Shown piece by piece: positions 20,815-33,391 of a stretch of DNA of 64,000 nucleotides. The DNA is from Liolophura sinensis (lineage: Eukaryota > Mollusca > Polyplacophora > Chitonida > Chitonidae), in contig NC_088295.1 of NCBI RefSeq assembly GCF_032854445.1, forward strand, positions 57,581,249 through 57,645,248, read 5' to 3'. A program made the translations under genes and the position numbers. Under the pieces are notes generated by a model that ran no database searches, was not told the origin of the DNA, and worked only from the letters and a program-made list of their open reading frames with translations. How positions within the stretch are numbered: the stretch's first letter is position 1; the number at the start of each line of letters is the position of its first letter.

Positions 20815-23087
20815 GTCCAGATATTGGTACACAGTATCATGTGATTTTTACGTTAATAAAGAGTAACATAGGTTGTATAGTCTCAAATCCCATCTACTTA
20901 GCTTATCTACCATCTCTTACATCGCGTTTAACATCCACAAAACACCTTGTCAGTCTTCTGAAATCCTACAAAAAAGCAGTGCGTTTAAATCCATTAAACT
21001 CCGTGTGAATCCTCTTTATAGCGGCTCGATCGAGCTATCCTCACCTCCCAGGACCTCGGTCTTAATTAAGACTTAAAACAGGAAAGAAGCACACAGACCT
21101 AGTAAAAGGTAAAAGCGGTTAATAAGACGTATTGATGAACGAAAGTCAAAGATCGCTGATCTTTGGCAGTGTCTACGAGAGCGTAACGAAGTTTTACTGT
21201 TGTTTAAAACTGAATTGATGACTCATGAACATGGAAACAACTGCCATGGGATGGAAACGGGCGATCTTATCATCATTAGAAGTCGTAAAGGAATTACGTA
21301 CCGTGGCGAAAAGCAACAGGGCGTGTAGCTGCAAGTGATGATTGCCCGCACAGGCCTTGGGGGATAATGCTCACATTATTTTCAATAGAGATTTAAATTC
21401 CTTTTCAGACATTTGTAGTAGTTTGGGAATAGACACTTTCTGAAATATGCTGCAATAGTTCTTCCAAAAAAAAAACTGCAATGGATACATTCATTTCACG
21501 CTTTTTTGCGTTAATCATCCCCGGTGAGTGAGGTCAAACGCTTGAATCCAATTCCACATGTTTTGGCTATAGGGCTAAAGCTACATGTACGCATCTTTGG
21601 GGTATTAAAACCCAACACAATCCAACCGAACTGTTGCTTCGGATCGTGCGAGCACACGTGTATACGAAATAAGGAAGCGACTCAACAGGAGTTCTATTTC
21701 AGTCGTTATATGTATGCCAGTTTAATCCAAAGTCTGAACAAGTCTCGTAAGCTCTTATAACCATCATAGACTGGGATTAACTTCATACGACAAGTAGATT
21801 TGACTCGCGACTTAGGATCTAGTGTACGTTTTGCATCTTCAGCACAAAGTTGTTTGTTAAGCTCGGTACACGCCGGAGCTTCAGACGCGACTCAACACAA
21901 CCGATGGTATGCAATTTCTCAACAACCATACGAGTTTTACATTGCACGGCAGACATGTAACGGGTCCTGTTAAGTCATCTACTACCCAGCGCATCGGTCG
22001 GGCTGGGTTGAGTTGGGTCTACAGCTCCCGTATGTCAAATACCGTACTAGCAATGTCGATCGGAAAACAGTATCCATGTTTACATGTATAAATGCCAGTT
22101 TCACCATTATAATTTGCACCAGAATTTCTCTATGTTTTTCAATTTCCAAACAAACAAACGCAAAAAAGAGAAAAGGGAAAGCACACTTAACAGTTTTTTT
22201 TTAAGATGTCGAAAACGGAGCTAATTAAGTCTATTACATCAACTGCATCAAAAACATTATGTCCTCCATAACACTGTGAATTAAAATTGTGTTCTAATTC
22301 CAAATTTCTAGCTTGGCACATTCGATTCTGCTAAGTTATTGAACTAATCTATGTACGCAATGGGCATGCCCACGCAGATCCGAGGACCTTAAGGTTAATT
22401 GAGATTCATCAGGAGAGTGGTCGGGTCGGTAAATAAATTATCTATCAAACAAGTGTTATTTTTGCCGCAGTAATAATGGGATATTTAGCTCAGGTGACGT
22501 CTGTCTGTTTTACTGTCGCTGGTAAAGGATCAAAGTACACCGACCTGTAGTCACGCACCCCCTGACCTGTGCGGTTCTGGGATATTTCTTCCACCTATCT
22601 CTTCAGTCAGAGTCAGTCCACGTGTCACTGAGTGACACAGCCCGTTTAGCTGTTGGCACTCAGTTGATTTTGTCTAATTGAGGAGGACTGCTTGATTAGC
22701 ACAGGCTGTTTTCGTTTCGACCTACATATTGGGTCGACAGACATTTTAACTCGAAGTTGGAATCATTAGAATCCTTAATAGGTTTTCTTTGAAATTCCAC
22801 GTGACATCTGTGTGAAGTTAAGCCATACTTTGTCTTTGATGTAAATACTGTGATGTGTGAAGGTTTCTTTTCTCATCGTACAGGAGCCTAAAGAAAACCT
22901 GACCAGGTACAGGGCGCACCACCTAAACTGCAGTAGGGTGAAGCCGGAATTGTATCTTATGCATCCGTGGTTGAGGACCGGTAGACATCCGGGTCAACAA
23001 CAAGATGGGCAAGCTAAACTCATTCACTCACTCATTCGCTCACTCGCTCACACACCCAGTTAAAGAGGTAGCTTTGAGTATCTAAAT
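20815..23087. other. unannotated DNA
   Basis: About 2.3 kb without recognised genes or dispersed repeats. A short CACT/CATT run at about 23019-23050 may be a remnant SINE B tail. Confidence 0.4.
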
Positions 23088-23155
23088 AGCCTGTTCTGTA
23101 CTAAAAGTCTGTACTTCTGTACTGTTCTGTACTAAGAATCTGTACTTCTGTACTT
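23088..23155. repeat. short tandem duplication, about 32-bp unit
   Basis: CTGTTCTGTACTAAAAGTCT and CTGTTCTGTACTAAGAATCT are each followed by GTACTTCTGTACT. It lies directly beside the 42-bp array. Confidence 0.75.
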
Positions 23156-23160
23156 ACTTT

Positions 23161-23412
23161 TCCGACTGATGCTATGTTACATCAGAGAAAAATTTAACTT
23201 TCTACATGAAGCTATGTTAAATAAAAAGATCAAATTTAACTTTCCACAGGAGGCTATGTTAAATAAAAGGGTCAAATTTAACTTTCCACATGAAGCTATG
23301 TTAAAAAAAAAGGTCACATTTAACTTTCCACATGAGGCTATGTAAAATAAAAAGGTCAAATTTAACTTTCTGCATGAGGCTTTGTTAAATAAAGGGTAAA
23401 ATTTAACTTTAG
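23161..23412. repeat. minisatellite, about 42-bp unit, 6 copies
   Basis: The unit is AAATTTAACTTTCCACATGA followed by GGCTATGTTAAATAAAAAGG and TC. The 14-codon period gives a repetitive hydrophobic minus-strand frame (NIASCGKLNLTFLF-like) that I attribute to the repeat, not to a gene. Confidence 0.9.
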
Positions 23413-24040
23413 GGACGCGTCTATGCTTATATATCAGCGGAAAAATTACTCAGTCAAAGAGTTTGGATATTTGAAAAATAAAACATATAGGCGTTTTTTG
23501 TACAAAAGAAAAATAGCTTCTATTCCACTGCAGGCTTTTATCAGCTGTTATATTAAGCTACGTATCGATCATGTTACAAAACAGGAATTCTGCTGACGCA
23601 GTGAGCGGATGGCCCTGATGAGAAAAAAGCCCCTTGCTAGCATGCCTATTGGTGAAAGCCGCTGTACATCCAAATCAGTGATTGGTCACATATAATTACA
23701 TTGCTGTATGACGCACCTGTTTCGTTAACTCTGATAATCAACAACAATTAAATTTCATCTGTTCGTGGTGAGCATTAATGAACCTTAGAATATGGTATTT
23801 CATGTTACCGTGCGAGATGAATGTGTTTGGGAGACTGACAAGTTTTGTTTGTTTGAGTTATCTCTTAACGCTATTAAATATTAGAGCAAATACTGTATTA
23901 TTTTTCCAATAAAGTAAATGTCACTACCTAGTGTAACCTGTTCCTTCCAATGAGACGATTTAAGCCAGTCATATTGTAAGTATTTCTAGGTGCCTACGCA
24001 ACAGCACAGCTGTTCTCGATTTTAGACTGAGTCGATCTAC
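23413..24040. other. unannotated DNA
   Basis: No gene or recognised repeat. Confidence 0.35.
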
Positions 24041-24962
24041 ACCTTAATATTAGAGAGTTCCAACACCTTAGTTCTGCGGAGTTTGAGCATCTTGGCATTA
24101 GAGAGTTCCAATACTTGATAGTTCAACTACAGTAGTATTAGAGAGTTTAAGAAATGGTATTAGGAGTTCCACCATCATAACATTAGGGAGTTCCAACACC
24201 GTAGCACTATGGAGTTTAGGATTACAGAGCTCCAACGCCTTAGTATTAGAGAGTTCATAGATCAAATAATTGCACTATCTTAGTATTATAGAGTTCCAAC
24301 ACCTTAGTATTGGGATTCCAGCACCTTAGTATTAGAGAGTTCCATAAACTTAGTATTAGAGAGTTCCAACACCTTGGTGTGAGTGAGTTCACCACCTTAG
24401 TATTAGAGAGTTCCAACACCTTGGTGTGAGTGAGTTCACCACCTTAGTATTAGAGAGTTCCAACACCTTGGTGTTAGTTAGTTTCACCACCTAAGTATTA
24501 GAGAGTTCCAACACCTTGGTGTGAGTGAGTTCACCACCTTAGTATTGGAGAGTTCCAACACCTTGGTGTTAGTTAGTTTCACCACCTTAGCATTAGAGAG
24601 TTCCAACACCTTGGTGAAAGTTAGTTTCACCACCTTAGCATTAGAGAGTTTCAACACCTTGGTGTTAGTTAGTTTCACCACCTTAGCATTAGAGAATTCC
24701 AACACCTTGGTGTGAGTGAGTTCACCACCTTAGTATTAGAGAGTTCCAACACCTTGGTGTGAGTGAGTTCACCACCTTAGTATTAGAGAGTTCCAACACC
24801 TTGGTGTTAGTTAGTTTCACCACCTAAGTATTAGAGAGTTCCAACACCTTGGTGTGAGTGAGTTCACCACCTTAGTATTAGAGAGTTCCAACACCTTGGT
24901 GTTAGTTAGTTTCACCACCTTAGCATTAGAGTATTAGAGAGTTCCAAGATCTTGGTGTTCCG
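24041..24962. repeat. minisatellite with dimeric, higher-order structure
   Basis: The basic monomer is about 23-24 bp, in two related forms: CACCTTAGTATTAGAGAGTT-type and CACCTTGGTGTTAGTTAGTT-type. From about 24350 they alternate as 47-48-bp dimers. Before that the array is a degenerate monomer field. A block of five dimers at about 24366-24600 recurs at about 24699-24931 with roughly one base difference, an offset of about 333 bp. Confidence 0.93.
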
Positions 24963-25460
24963 AGTTGTTTCATGTCAAACAAACAGAAAAATAAAATATT
25001 AGCGTCAATGAATGCTCTTTCGCTAGGTGTGTAAGATGTGGGCAGTGACTCGGTCTATGATTAGTTATGTGGGAAAGTAAATCTGAACAGACTGAAGCTT
25101 GCATATTATCTGAGAAAAATCTGATAGTAGATTATACAACTTCTGTCAGATTGACATAACCAGGCTTGGAGATATCAAAAATGTTCGTAATCAGAATGCC
25201 ACAAATAAGACCCATCAGTTCACCTTAGTATAAACTTGATGATATTTGTGCCAATAGAATTGATGTCGTGACTCTGCCCATTCTGATATTGGCAACATTT
25301 AGGGTCTTTGAAAGGAAGGCGACGAACGAAACTGTTAGAAAGTAAATTTCACACTGATCAGAAAGGGTTATACCCTTGATATGTAACATTTTTATGATCG
25401 TGTAGGCAAAGGATCGATGTCTCAACAAACGTTTGATGTCGTTAAAAAGTGAAGGTTGTA
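24963..25460. other. unannotated DNA
   Basis: Nothing recognised. The 117-codon minus frame at 25225-25578 runs through this stretch into a tRNA-like segment. Confidence 0.35.
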
Positions 25461-25465
25461 CGGTC

Positions 25466-25540
25466 TTCGAGCATAACTCAGTGGCATATTGTGATTTAGA
25501 GCCTCCTGTTTGTGGGTTCGAATCCCGATCTATTGCAGAC
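25466..25540 (+). repeat. tRNA-like segment with A and B boxes (probable SINE head or tRNA pseudogene)
   Basis: GAGCATAACTCAGTGGCA resembles a box A. GGGTTCGAATCCC at 25514-25526 is a perfect box B and T-loop. The sequence does not fold with proper acceptor and anticodon stems, so a functional tRNA is unlikely. No family A-D body follows it. Confidence 0.45.
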
Positions 25541-25705
25541 CTAACGACAAACGAATTGCACTCAGGCATAACTCTCATTTTCCAAGAACTCCACTAATTC
25601 TTGGAAAATAATCATCTGCTTGGACGCCCCCATAAACATTTAATATAAAAGCTTTTCAACATTTTCCAACACCTTGATTAGACACTTTCGAACATGCTAT
25701 TATAT

Positions 25706-25884
25706 GTATTTATTTATTTGATTGGTGTTTTACGCCGTACTCAGGTATATTTCACTTATACGACAATGTGCAGGTTGCTGACAGGTCTTCCCACATGAAT
25801 GAAGCACGAGCTAGACTTGAACTTGAACAGCGACCATATTGGTGAGAGGCTCTTCGGTCAATGCGCCCCGCTGGCACACTATGC
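25706..25884 (-). mobile_element. SINE family A with internal deletion
   Basis: The tail and 3' block are followed directly, after CACTTATACGAC, by TGCAGGTTGCTGACAGGTCT. The whole CCAGCATTATGG-to-CCATCC section is gone. The tRNA-side half through ATGCGCCCCGCTGGC is kept. Confidence 0.9.
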
Positions 25885-28800
25885 ACCCCCTCCCCACTTT
25901 AGCTATTATAAATAACTGAATGATCCTTAATCATTTAAATAAATAATATAATATTAATTTATTATTCGATATAGATCCTTTTTTTTTCAGAAAACCGAAC
26001 TGAATTTACTGAAAATACAAACACGATGTTCATTTCTGGATTATCTAATGTACTTTTCTTTTAACAACTAACAGAAACAAACGTCGTAACGCAGCAAATT
26101 AGAACGCCGAGACAAACCATGAGATGCAGGATTGATTCCCAGATGTATGATTCTTTGCTCCCAAGTAATTAGCTGTTCGAAGAGCGCTGATTTAAGCGAA
26201 AGTGTCGCGTGTCTGCGAAAGCAGCTGCCCGGATGTTTAATTTCGTAGTCTCATCTGGCCAAAGGGAAAGTTAATATATTTGGTTTTAGATATAATACCC
26301 GGTTACACAACAATCCTTTGTTCTTTTGGGCCCCCAGGCCTTCACTAAACTGTCCACTCCATCGCGTTCAAATACATTCACGTATTTGATGGCAGTTATA
26401 TTTTTCTGGCTAGAGAATTTCAGTGCCACGGTTGTCAAAGATCAACTCCTCTCTCTGAAGAACGTTTTCAAAATTAAGCCCGCCTAAGTACATAAAGGGG
26501 GAAAGTCTCGTTCATTGTATCTACTTCACTCATGTCAAGCCGTCCCGTTGAAAGAGCACTTGATGTTGGAACGAAATTGTAGCCAAGATGTCTGTTAACA
26601 TTACACTGTCAGAGACACAGTTACATGTATGTAACTTTACATGTTATTTGCTTGTAAACGCCAGTAACACTGGAGGTTATAGCAGCTTCTTAGTGGGCAC
26701 ATGATTTGCTCACAATTACTGGCTAAAAATGACACCTGGCATGATATGGCGAAAATGAAACAAAAACACATTTTTTCAAAGAAACATTCATATTTATATT
26801 TTTGACAAAAAGAGCAGTGTTTAGAGGACAATAATACAAAAATCCATAAGATGAAACGAAATTTAAATAATTTATTTTTCAATTTCAAACAGTAACCCAT
26901 GGCTGATTTCAACTGTAGGATGCAGAGCATGACAAAAAATCTATTAGTAAGACATTATCTATATTATTATCGGGTTGGGGAACTGACATATGATTGTGGT
27001 CATATTTTTCCTATAGTTGTTTTTATTTATTAACGTTAATAAAGCCATCAGTTCGTTGTGCAAATACGTAAGTGTACAATCATTCAATGATTCAATCTAA
27101 CATTCTATCATTCAAATTACCCATTATACCCTGTGAACAAATTTTCGGGCAAACTTATTTTATTCGTGAAGCGCGTTCTTTTTAGTAACATTTCTTATTT
27201 AACAACGAACATTTCTTTCGTCTGAATTAAATTAAAGTTCTGACGACACTTTGTGGAACACATCGTTAAACTTCTGGGCACAAAGCTAAGCGCCGCTTTA
27301 TTACAGGTGTGAATACACATTACGTGTAGATGGAAAAACTCTTGGGACGTGTTTCACACGCCTTACTGAGCGAAGGCATTTAATAATAGATTTAATCAGT
27401 CTCCGTTTATCGCAAGCAAAGAACTTTTTAATGGAACAGTAATTAAGCTTGCTATCAGAGAATCTATTTTGGCGGCCGCTGTAACTGGCATTCTAATAGG
27501 CAAGAGAAACCAAAATTAGCTCGACAAACCAGCTAATTTCGGCCGAAGCTGATGGCACGTGTACCAAAAAGGAGCCCTTATACCAAGTTGGTTGGCATAT
27601 TCTTGGACACCGCAGACACTAAAACGTCTGGCTGGTCACAAAGTCCACCCATCCTTCGGTCGAATATATAGTAACTTTTTCACTTTTGGAAAATGGCTTT
27701 CGAAACACTGAATTGGCAAAAACCCTATTTGATAATCACTGTATCTCATGCACTGGACATCTCTAGGCTAACTATTCCAATCTGGCTCGATGCCTCGCCA
27801 ATCAGGATCAACAACCGTATTCCTAATTTCGGTCACTATGGAAACATCAACTTTCTCCAAATTTTGAGTTAATTTTTGAAGATCCTAGATACTTTTGGTT
27901 TAAAGGCTCTAGTACGTTGTCGTTAATTATGGACGTACAGGTGTTGCTTGGCCACATATTAAAACAATTATTGAAAAGTATTATTTAAAAAAATCATGTT
28001 GAAGTAATGACTCAAATGAATTCCAGTAACAAGAGTTCATTGTTTCACTCGTGTTCTATGAGTCGGAATGATTTTCACAAGATTTCGTAATTCACCATCC
28101 AGAAAGGGTGACCTGTGTTACTCGTATAATAAGCCGCATTTAGCGAAGGAAAATTGTGTCATCCGCTGAGGAAGTTGCTGATTTGGTTATTCTCAAGCTC
28201 CCATGTAATTTACATTTAATTTACGACCAAGAGATTTATTTTGCAAAGAGGTTAGTCATTAAGTCGTGGACAAGTGACTGTTTCCCAGCAACATCCTGGC
28301 AGACAGAAAAAAAAAACAATTGTCGGAGTGAGTTCGACCAAACATCGACGACATCGTAGTATATGACATTTGACCAGGCTTAATATTACGAGTGGGCAAC
28401 GCGACAAGAATGCTTGTTTGCGGAAGTCTGCGGAGCGAGAGAGAGTCTGAAGAAAAATAGGTGATTTAGGAACGCAGTTCATCCAAATGTTTTGACAGAC
28501 TGCTTCAAACACACAGGCAAAGTCTGACAAATACTTCTGTTATAAAACGACAAGAATAGCCATAGTAATGTGAGAGGCAGTTTAACGACTGGAGGCGTAA
28601 GAAATGTGTCAAGCCCATACACATCGCTATGAACAAGCCTACATGACGTATGTTTGTCAGAATGAATACGGTATGCACCGTGGTATACCATATTTTGAGT
28701 CCAACTTTCCGCATGAATCAATATAATCAAGGTGATGTTTAGGAGTAATTTAGACAATACCCTGCATGGTATAAACATACGGCCTTCTATTATTCCTTTC

Positions 28801-29880
28801 TTGATTAGCTTCATGTTACACGACGCTCTACAGTAACTAACGGATATGATCGACGGTAGTCAAACTCTACCGCTTAAGGTATCCGTTAAACCAGTTAAAG
28901 CCGCGACAGGACTCGCTAAAGCTGGACTCGAACTCGTATCCTGATTGATATACAATTAGGATTTTAGAGTAAACCATGTTTGACGTTGGCGGTTTCGTAA
29001 TACATGTTAAATATTTCTTGGAAATAGTTTTTGAACATGGACTGATACAATAAAACACCAACAGATATAAACCGACAAGAGACATATGTTCAGATTTTAA
29101 GGTTGTGTAATTCACCAAGGAATATACACAGACATCATTCATATTAAACTTTCATTAAATTTGTTACGGTCTTATCAAGCCACTGGTGGTTGACGCACGG
29201 CTTTAAAAGCTGAAGGGTACCTAACCTGACCAAGTAGTAATGCAACGACTTCTGTGTAAGAGCATTAACCTCTTTCTCCTATATCACTTGACCAGTGGTG
29301 CTCTTGAGGTCCATTTCTCATGGTTATGACGGATCTTATTGGTTACTTCCACACCAAGGTTTTCACAGAACAAGCTCTGTCATGGTATGCGACCCTAAAG
29401 GGCAAAATGACACAGAAGCCAACCTGTTTCATCATAACTCAAATGCTTCTCGTTGTTTTGTGTTTTGTCCTATGTAAAGTGCCCAAAGAACTAACCGCAC
29501 GATCCAGTTATATTCAAGATGAGTGCTAATCTTTAACGACGAACTACCCTTCCAAATTTAGTGATCTTTCTTCCGAGAATTTATTTGGAGGTATTACGTC
29601 AAATGTATGTGTTGAAAGGAACCATTATATGAAAATACTACACGTAGCACACAACTACAAACCGTGATTGTTCCAGTTTCGTGTACTTTTCGGCTTGATT
29701 TACAAGCTTCTATACTCCTATCTATATATTACAGTTTTTAAAGGGCTTTCATTGAACATTATTGACCGCCGATTTCATTGAAGTTTGCACATATTCTACA
29801 CGCTTACTGCAGTAAAGATTTTTGTAGGTTTGCTCTAGCTTAAGCAACGTCCGTCCTCCGCCCACATGTTTCCTTTTTTC
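25885..29880. other. unannotated DNA, 4 kb
   Basis: The longest stretch in the window without a recognised repeat. AT-rich at about 25930-25990. Open frames of 60-111 codons near 26637-29529 fall on both strands without splice support or motifs. The low repeat density might mark conserved or regulatory DNA, but I see no direct sign. Confidence 0.4.
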
Positions 29881-29892
29881 TTTTGCTTATAG

Positions 29893-30073
29893 GCCTATAA
29901 CGTCATTTGCTAGGTTGAATCCGATAGCTTGGGAAGCCAGACCAGCGCCAGCCAACGGGAGCCCTGTCAGCAACCATCGTTACCAGACAGGCTGGACTAG
30001 CTTAACCGTTGTCCCTTCATGCCTCACTGGAATAGAATCAAAGTCATGTTCGTGGAAAACGGACATTGGATGA
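29893..30073 (+). CDS. weak candidate terminal exon (open frame after strong splice acceptor)
   Basis: A pyrimidine-rich tract (TTTCCTTTTTTCTTTTGCTT) is followed by ATAG at 29889-29892. After one leftover base, a 59-codon frame runs to TGA at 30071-30073. It includes NPIAWEARPAPANGSP and ends GIESKSCSWKTDIG. The local composition is more GC-rich than its surroundings. I do not recognise the peptide and no upstream exon is apparent. It could be chance. Confidence 0.15.
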
Positions 30074-30491
30074 TCTGGGTTGACGGGCGACTACCCCCAG
30101 ACCGGGGCAGAAGAATGGGCTCTGGTTAAGTACATTTGGCTATTGTCCAAACAATCGACTTTTCCCCGCTACACTTATCGCGAACAATTCAGTATTCTCG
30201 AATCTTGTCTCTGGACAGATTAGATCAACAGAGGATAAGCTCAAATCAATGACCGTTAGACTTTCGTTATTTCAACGGAATTTGTCCCCGGCAAAACGGA
30301 ATACAGCTTTTATAGGGCGATTGTGAGGCTCTGCCAGGTTAAGGGGACGTCAACAGCCCGGTGTGTCGTTATGAAAACAGCTATTCTCTTTGTTAACGAT
30401 CCTTTCAAATATCGATTTAAAGGCAAAAGTAACACTATAAATGTCATAGACGTTTGGTAAACAGATTAAAGAAAACTGATTGGTGTCAACT

Positions 30492-30607
30492 GGCCTGTTT
30501 CACACCGTGTTACTTTTATTACGGTACAGCATTAACATGTGACGGTACCATCAATGGCCTGTTTAACACTGTGCTACTTTTATTACCGTACAGGATTACC
30601 ATGCGAC
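30492..30607. repeat. tandem duplication of about 52 bp at 64-bp spacing
   Basis: GGCCTGTTTCACACCGTGTT at 30492 and GGCCTGTTTAACACTGTGCT at 30556 each continue into ACTTTTATTAC, then GGTACAG or CGTACAG, with about six mismatches in all. Confidence 0.85.
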
Positions 30608-30994
30608 AGTTACGTAAAACGGTAAATTAAGCGATTGAGCTGCTTGGACGCATTGGAACATGGCGTTCTTGAAGGTTTCTGTGCGATAATTTACGCCATG
30701 TGTCAATCAAAGACTAAACGTACCAGTGTTTAGACGACGTAACTTTATCAACCGAAACAAGAAGCTCTATAACGTCAAAAAGATTTGTTTTCTGGAAATC
30801 GTTACTTTCTTTAATTACTCTGCAAACACATCCTATCTATTACATTCATAAAGTCTTAAAGAAGCACCACATATCACACGATTACAGTACCGTATAATCA
30901 GACATAGAGTTTACCTACAGTTGTTAGACCACAGGTAATATAAATGTAGGTCTTCATAAACAGTAACAAATTTATGCAGCTACAAGAGATCGAG

Positions 30995-31275
30995 CGAGCC
31001 GTGATTTAGTGGTTAAAGGTGCTTACCTTTCAATTGCTGGGACATACAAAGCACGGGTTCAAAACTGGCATGGGACATGACTGATGGAGACAATAAGCAG
31101 TGACGATACTCTTGTGACCGTTCGCGAAATTAATGTTCACTGAGGGCCACTCGCCTTCCACTACTTTAGTGTACATATCTAAGTTCGTTAATAGCTTGCC
31201 AAAGGCTGGTGGTTTATACGGGAATTACGGGATACTCCACGTATAAAACTGACCACCATCGTTTAAGTAAAAATT
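30995..31275 (+). mobile_element. SINE group D, with tRNA-like head
   Basis: Head GAGCCGTGATTTAGTGGTTA (box A type) and ACGGGTTCAAAACTGG (box B type). The body contains GCCAAAGGCTGGTGGTTTAT and ACTGACCACCATCGTTTAAG, shared in order with other group D copies. Confidence 0.65.
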
Positions 31276-31536
31276 TCATAATTGAATATGACGTCAAATA
31301 ACAATCTGATAAGTAGATAAGGTGTATAAATATATGGGCTATCATTGCGGCCCTATAAAGCACATACATGTAGTAAAACAATTTCAACAGTTACTCATCT
31401 GATTAATAACCTGGGTATTACAAAACCCCACAGATTACAAAAATCGCGGAACTGTAACTTGTATCACTATAATATTTACTGTTACAGTTGTGGATAATAC
31501 GAGAGTTTCGTGTTCGAACTCTTTTATCACTGAAGG

Positions 31537-31799
31537 GCCTCCTTGACTCTGTCGGTTAAAGTGTTAGCGCAGCGTAGTAACCCAGGTGTCTCTCACCAAT
31601 GCAGTCGCTGTGAGTTCAAGTCCAGCTCATGCTGGCTTCCCCTCCGGCCGTACGTGAGAAGGTCTGTCAGTAACCTGCGGATGGTCGTGGGTTTCCCCCG
31701 GGCTGTGCCCGGTTTCCACCCACCATAATGCTGGCCGCCGTCGTATAAGTGAAATATTCTTGAGTACGGCGTAAAACACCAATCAAATAAATAAATAAA
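31537..31799 (+). mobile_element. SINE family A, full length, with 15-bp target-site duplication
   Basis: Starts GCCTCCTTGACTCTGTCGGT, carries GTGAGTTCAAGTCCAGCTCA (box B), the full body with palindrome, and a (AAAT)n tail. TTTTATCACTGAAGG flanks it at 31522-31536 and 31800-31814. This is the cleanest insertion in the window. The match in both flanks is perfect, which suggests a fairly recent event. Confidence 0.97.
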
Positions 31800-31814
31800 T
31801 TTTATCACTGAAGG

Positions 31815-33346
31815 TAAAAGAGGTCTTGTTGAAGCATGTGGTCTGTCCAGGTGGAAAGTAAGGCAATTTCTTTGATTGCATGTACTGCGGCGCCTATGAA
31901 AAGTTTCACATAAAGATATTAAGCATAGATGAAAGATAAAGAAAATTGAGAATCTGGGCGTTGATGTACTTTAGAAGTTACTGGAGGAAAGTGCCTCCCT
32001 AACGCCACGAGAAAGGTGCTCGGTAAATTGACGTAAACATAAATTGCCTAGAAGCATTTTTGACAATATAGTTACGTCACTTGTCTAGAATTACTCCGAA
32101 TACTGTGTTGTCGTCACATTTAACATACAGTAACATTAAAACAATACAAATGGGGCAGGTCACATGATGCATTACGACTATTTTTACTTTAAAAGGGTTC
32201 AAAATTCCCCTATTGCATATGGCTTATACTTTGTTTATGTCAAGAAACACCATGTGTTTAAAATACCTTTCGAAAGTGACAGCCACCATTCAGGACAACT
32301 TCAACTGTACTGACAGGAAATATCTCTTTCACATTGTTTTCACTGTCACCGTATATATTAACGCAATCCACCCACTTTTAGCTGATATGGATTTCTCCAA
32401 AACATATTTATTTGTAAGTTTTCTTGAGTCGTACGCGGTAGTTTTGATTCGCTAAGCCAAAGTGTTTGGTCGTCGTTCAATGTCGAAACAGTCTCGTTTT
32501 ATCTGCCACAAAGGAACATCTCAAGTACAAGAATTTCTTTCAGAAGCAGACTGCAATGCTGAAATAATCCCTGTTCAACTGATACTCTGATAAAAAAAAT
32601 AGACAGAGACAATAAAAAGAATGCTGTTTACGCCTTTCCATATATTTTGAGGATGTCCCTAAAGGGTGCACTTTATAGTGTGCTATAGTGTCTTCTAAAA
32701 ATATCTATACAAGTCAGTTGGATGATCTTATTGATCACTGAAGATCTGTCTGGTTGCGGTTTATATAATCCTCGGGGAAGCAATCTGTATAAATCAAGAA
32801 ACATTAGCAGTGGAGCAAAACATGCTCTGAGACCCGACTGGAACTGAGGTTATATTTTATTCCGGAAGTTTCTGAAAAATGGCTGGAAATTTTTCCTGTG
32901 TGCACGTCAAGAGTTGGGACGATATCTTATCAGATGCAATTTGAATATCATTCCATCCATCAAAAGTAACCAAATGAGTATAAACAATAAGCAGAAAAAC
33001 TTGTCTTGTTGATATTGTATTGATTTGAACGAAGGCGCGTTCCGTGCACGGTCGTTGCAAAGTTTAACATTAACATAATGTTGCATGCGAGATGGCAATA
33101 TTGCAGCTCCAAAACCATTAGTCGTGCATTCCTACTTTCAGTAAAGAAAAACAAAACCAGAGGGTCATCAATATGGATAAAGCCCATTGAGCATTTCCAA
33201 AGGCCCGTTGAAGAGCCCTTAACTTTTCTGGGATTCCCAAAGGCATTGTAACATGCAATGATCTCGTTAATCCATGTGATGACATCAGGATGTCGAGATA
33301 GTGGAGTGAACTACATCAAGGTACGAGTCTGTTGGGAGGTGAGGGT
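31815..33346. other. unannotated DNA
   Basis: About 1.5 kb with no gene or recognised repeat; chance frames of 63-80 codons only. Confidence 0.4.
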
Positions 33347-33391
33347 GGAATATCTCACTTAAATGACGGCGGTCAGCATTATTGTGGGGGG
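33347..33391 (-). mobile_element. SINE family A, small fragment
   Basis: GAATATCTCACTTAAATGAC, then GGCGGTCAGCATTATTGTGG, match the 3'-central block only. Confidence 0.6.

Noticed and set aside
24041-24962. Possible CRISPR array or coding heptad repeat
   Set aside because: Units are directly adjacent, with no unique spacers, the DNA is eukaryotic, and the 47-48-bp period does not hold a frame.
25466-25540. Functional tRNA gene
   Set aside because: Good B box, but no matching acceptor, D or anticodon stems; most likely a SINE head or tRNA pseudogene.
25225-25578. 117-codon minus frame
   Set aside because: Runs across the tRNA-like segment and unrelated DNA, with no motif and no splice support.
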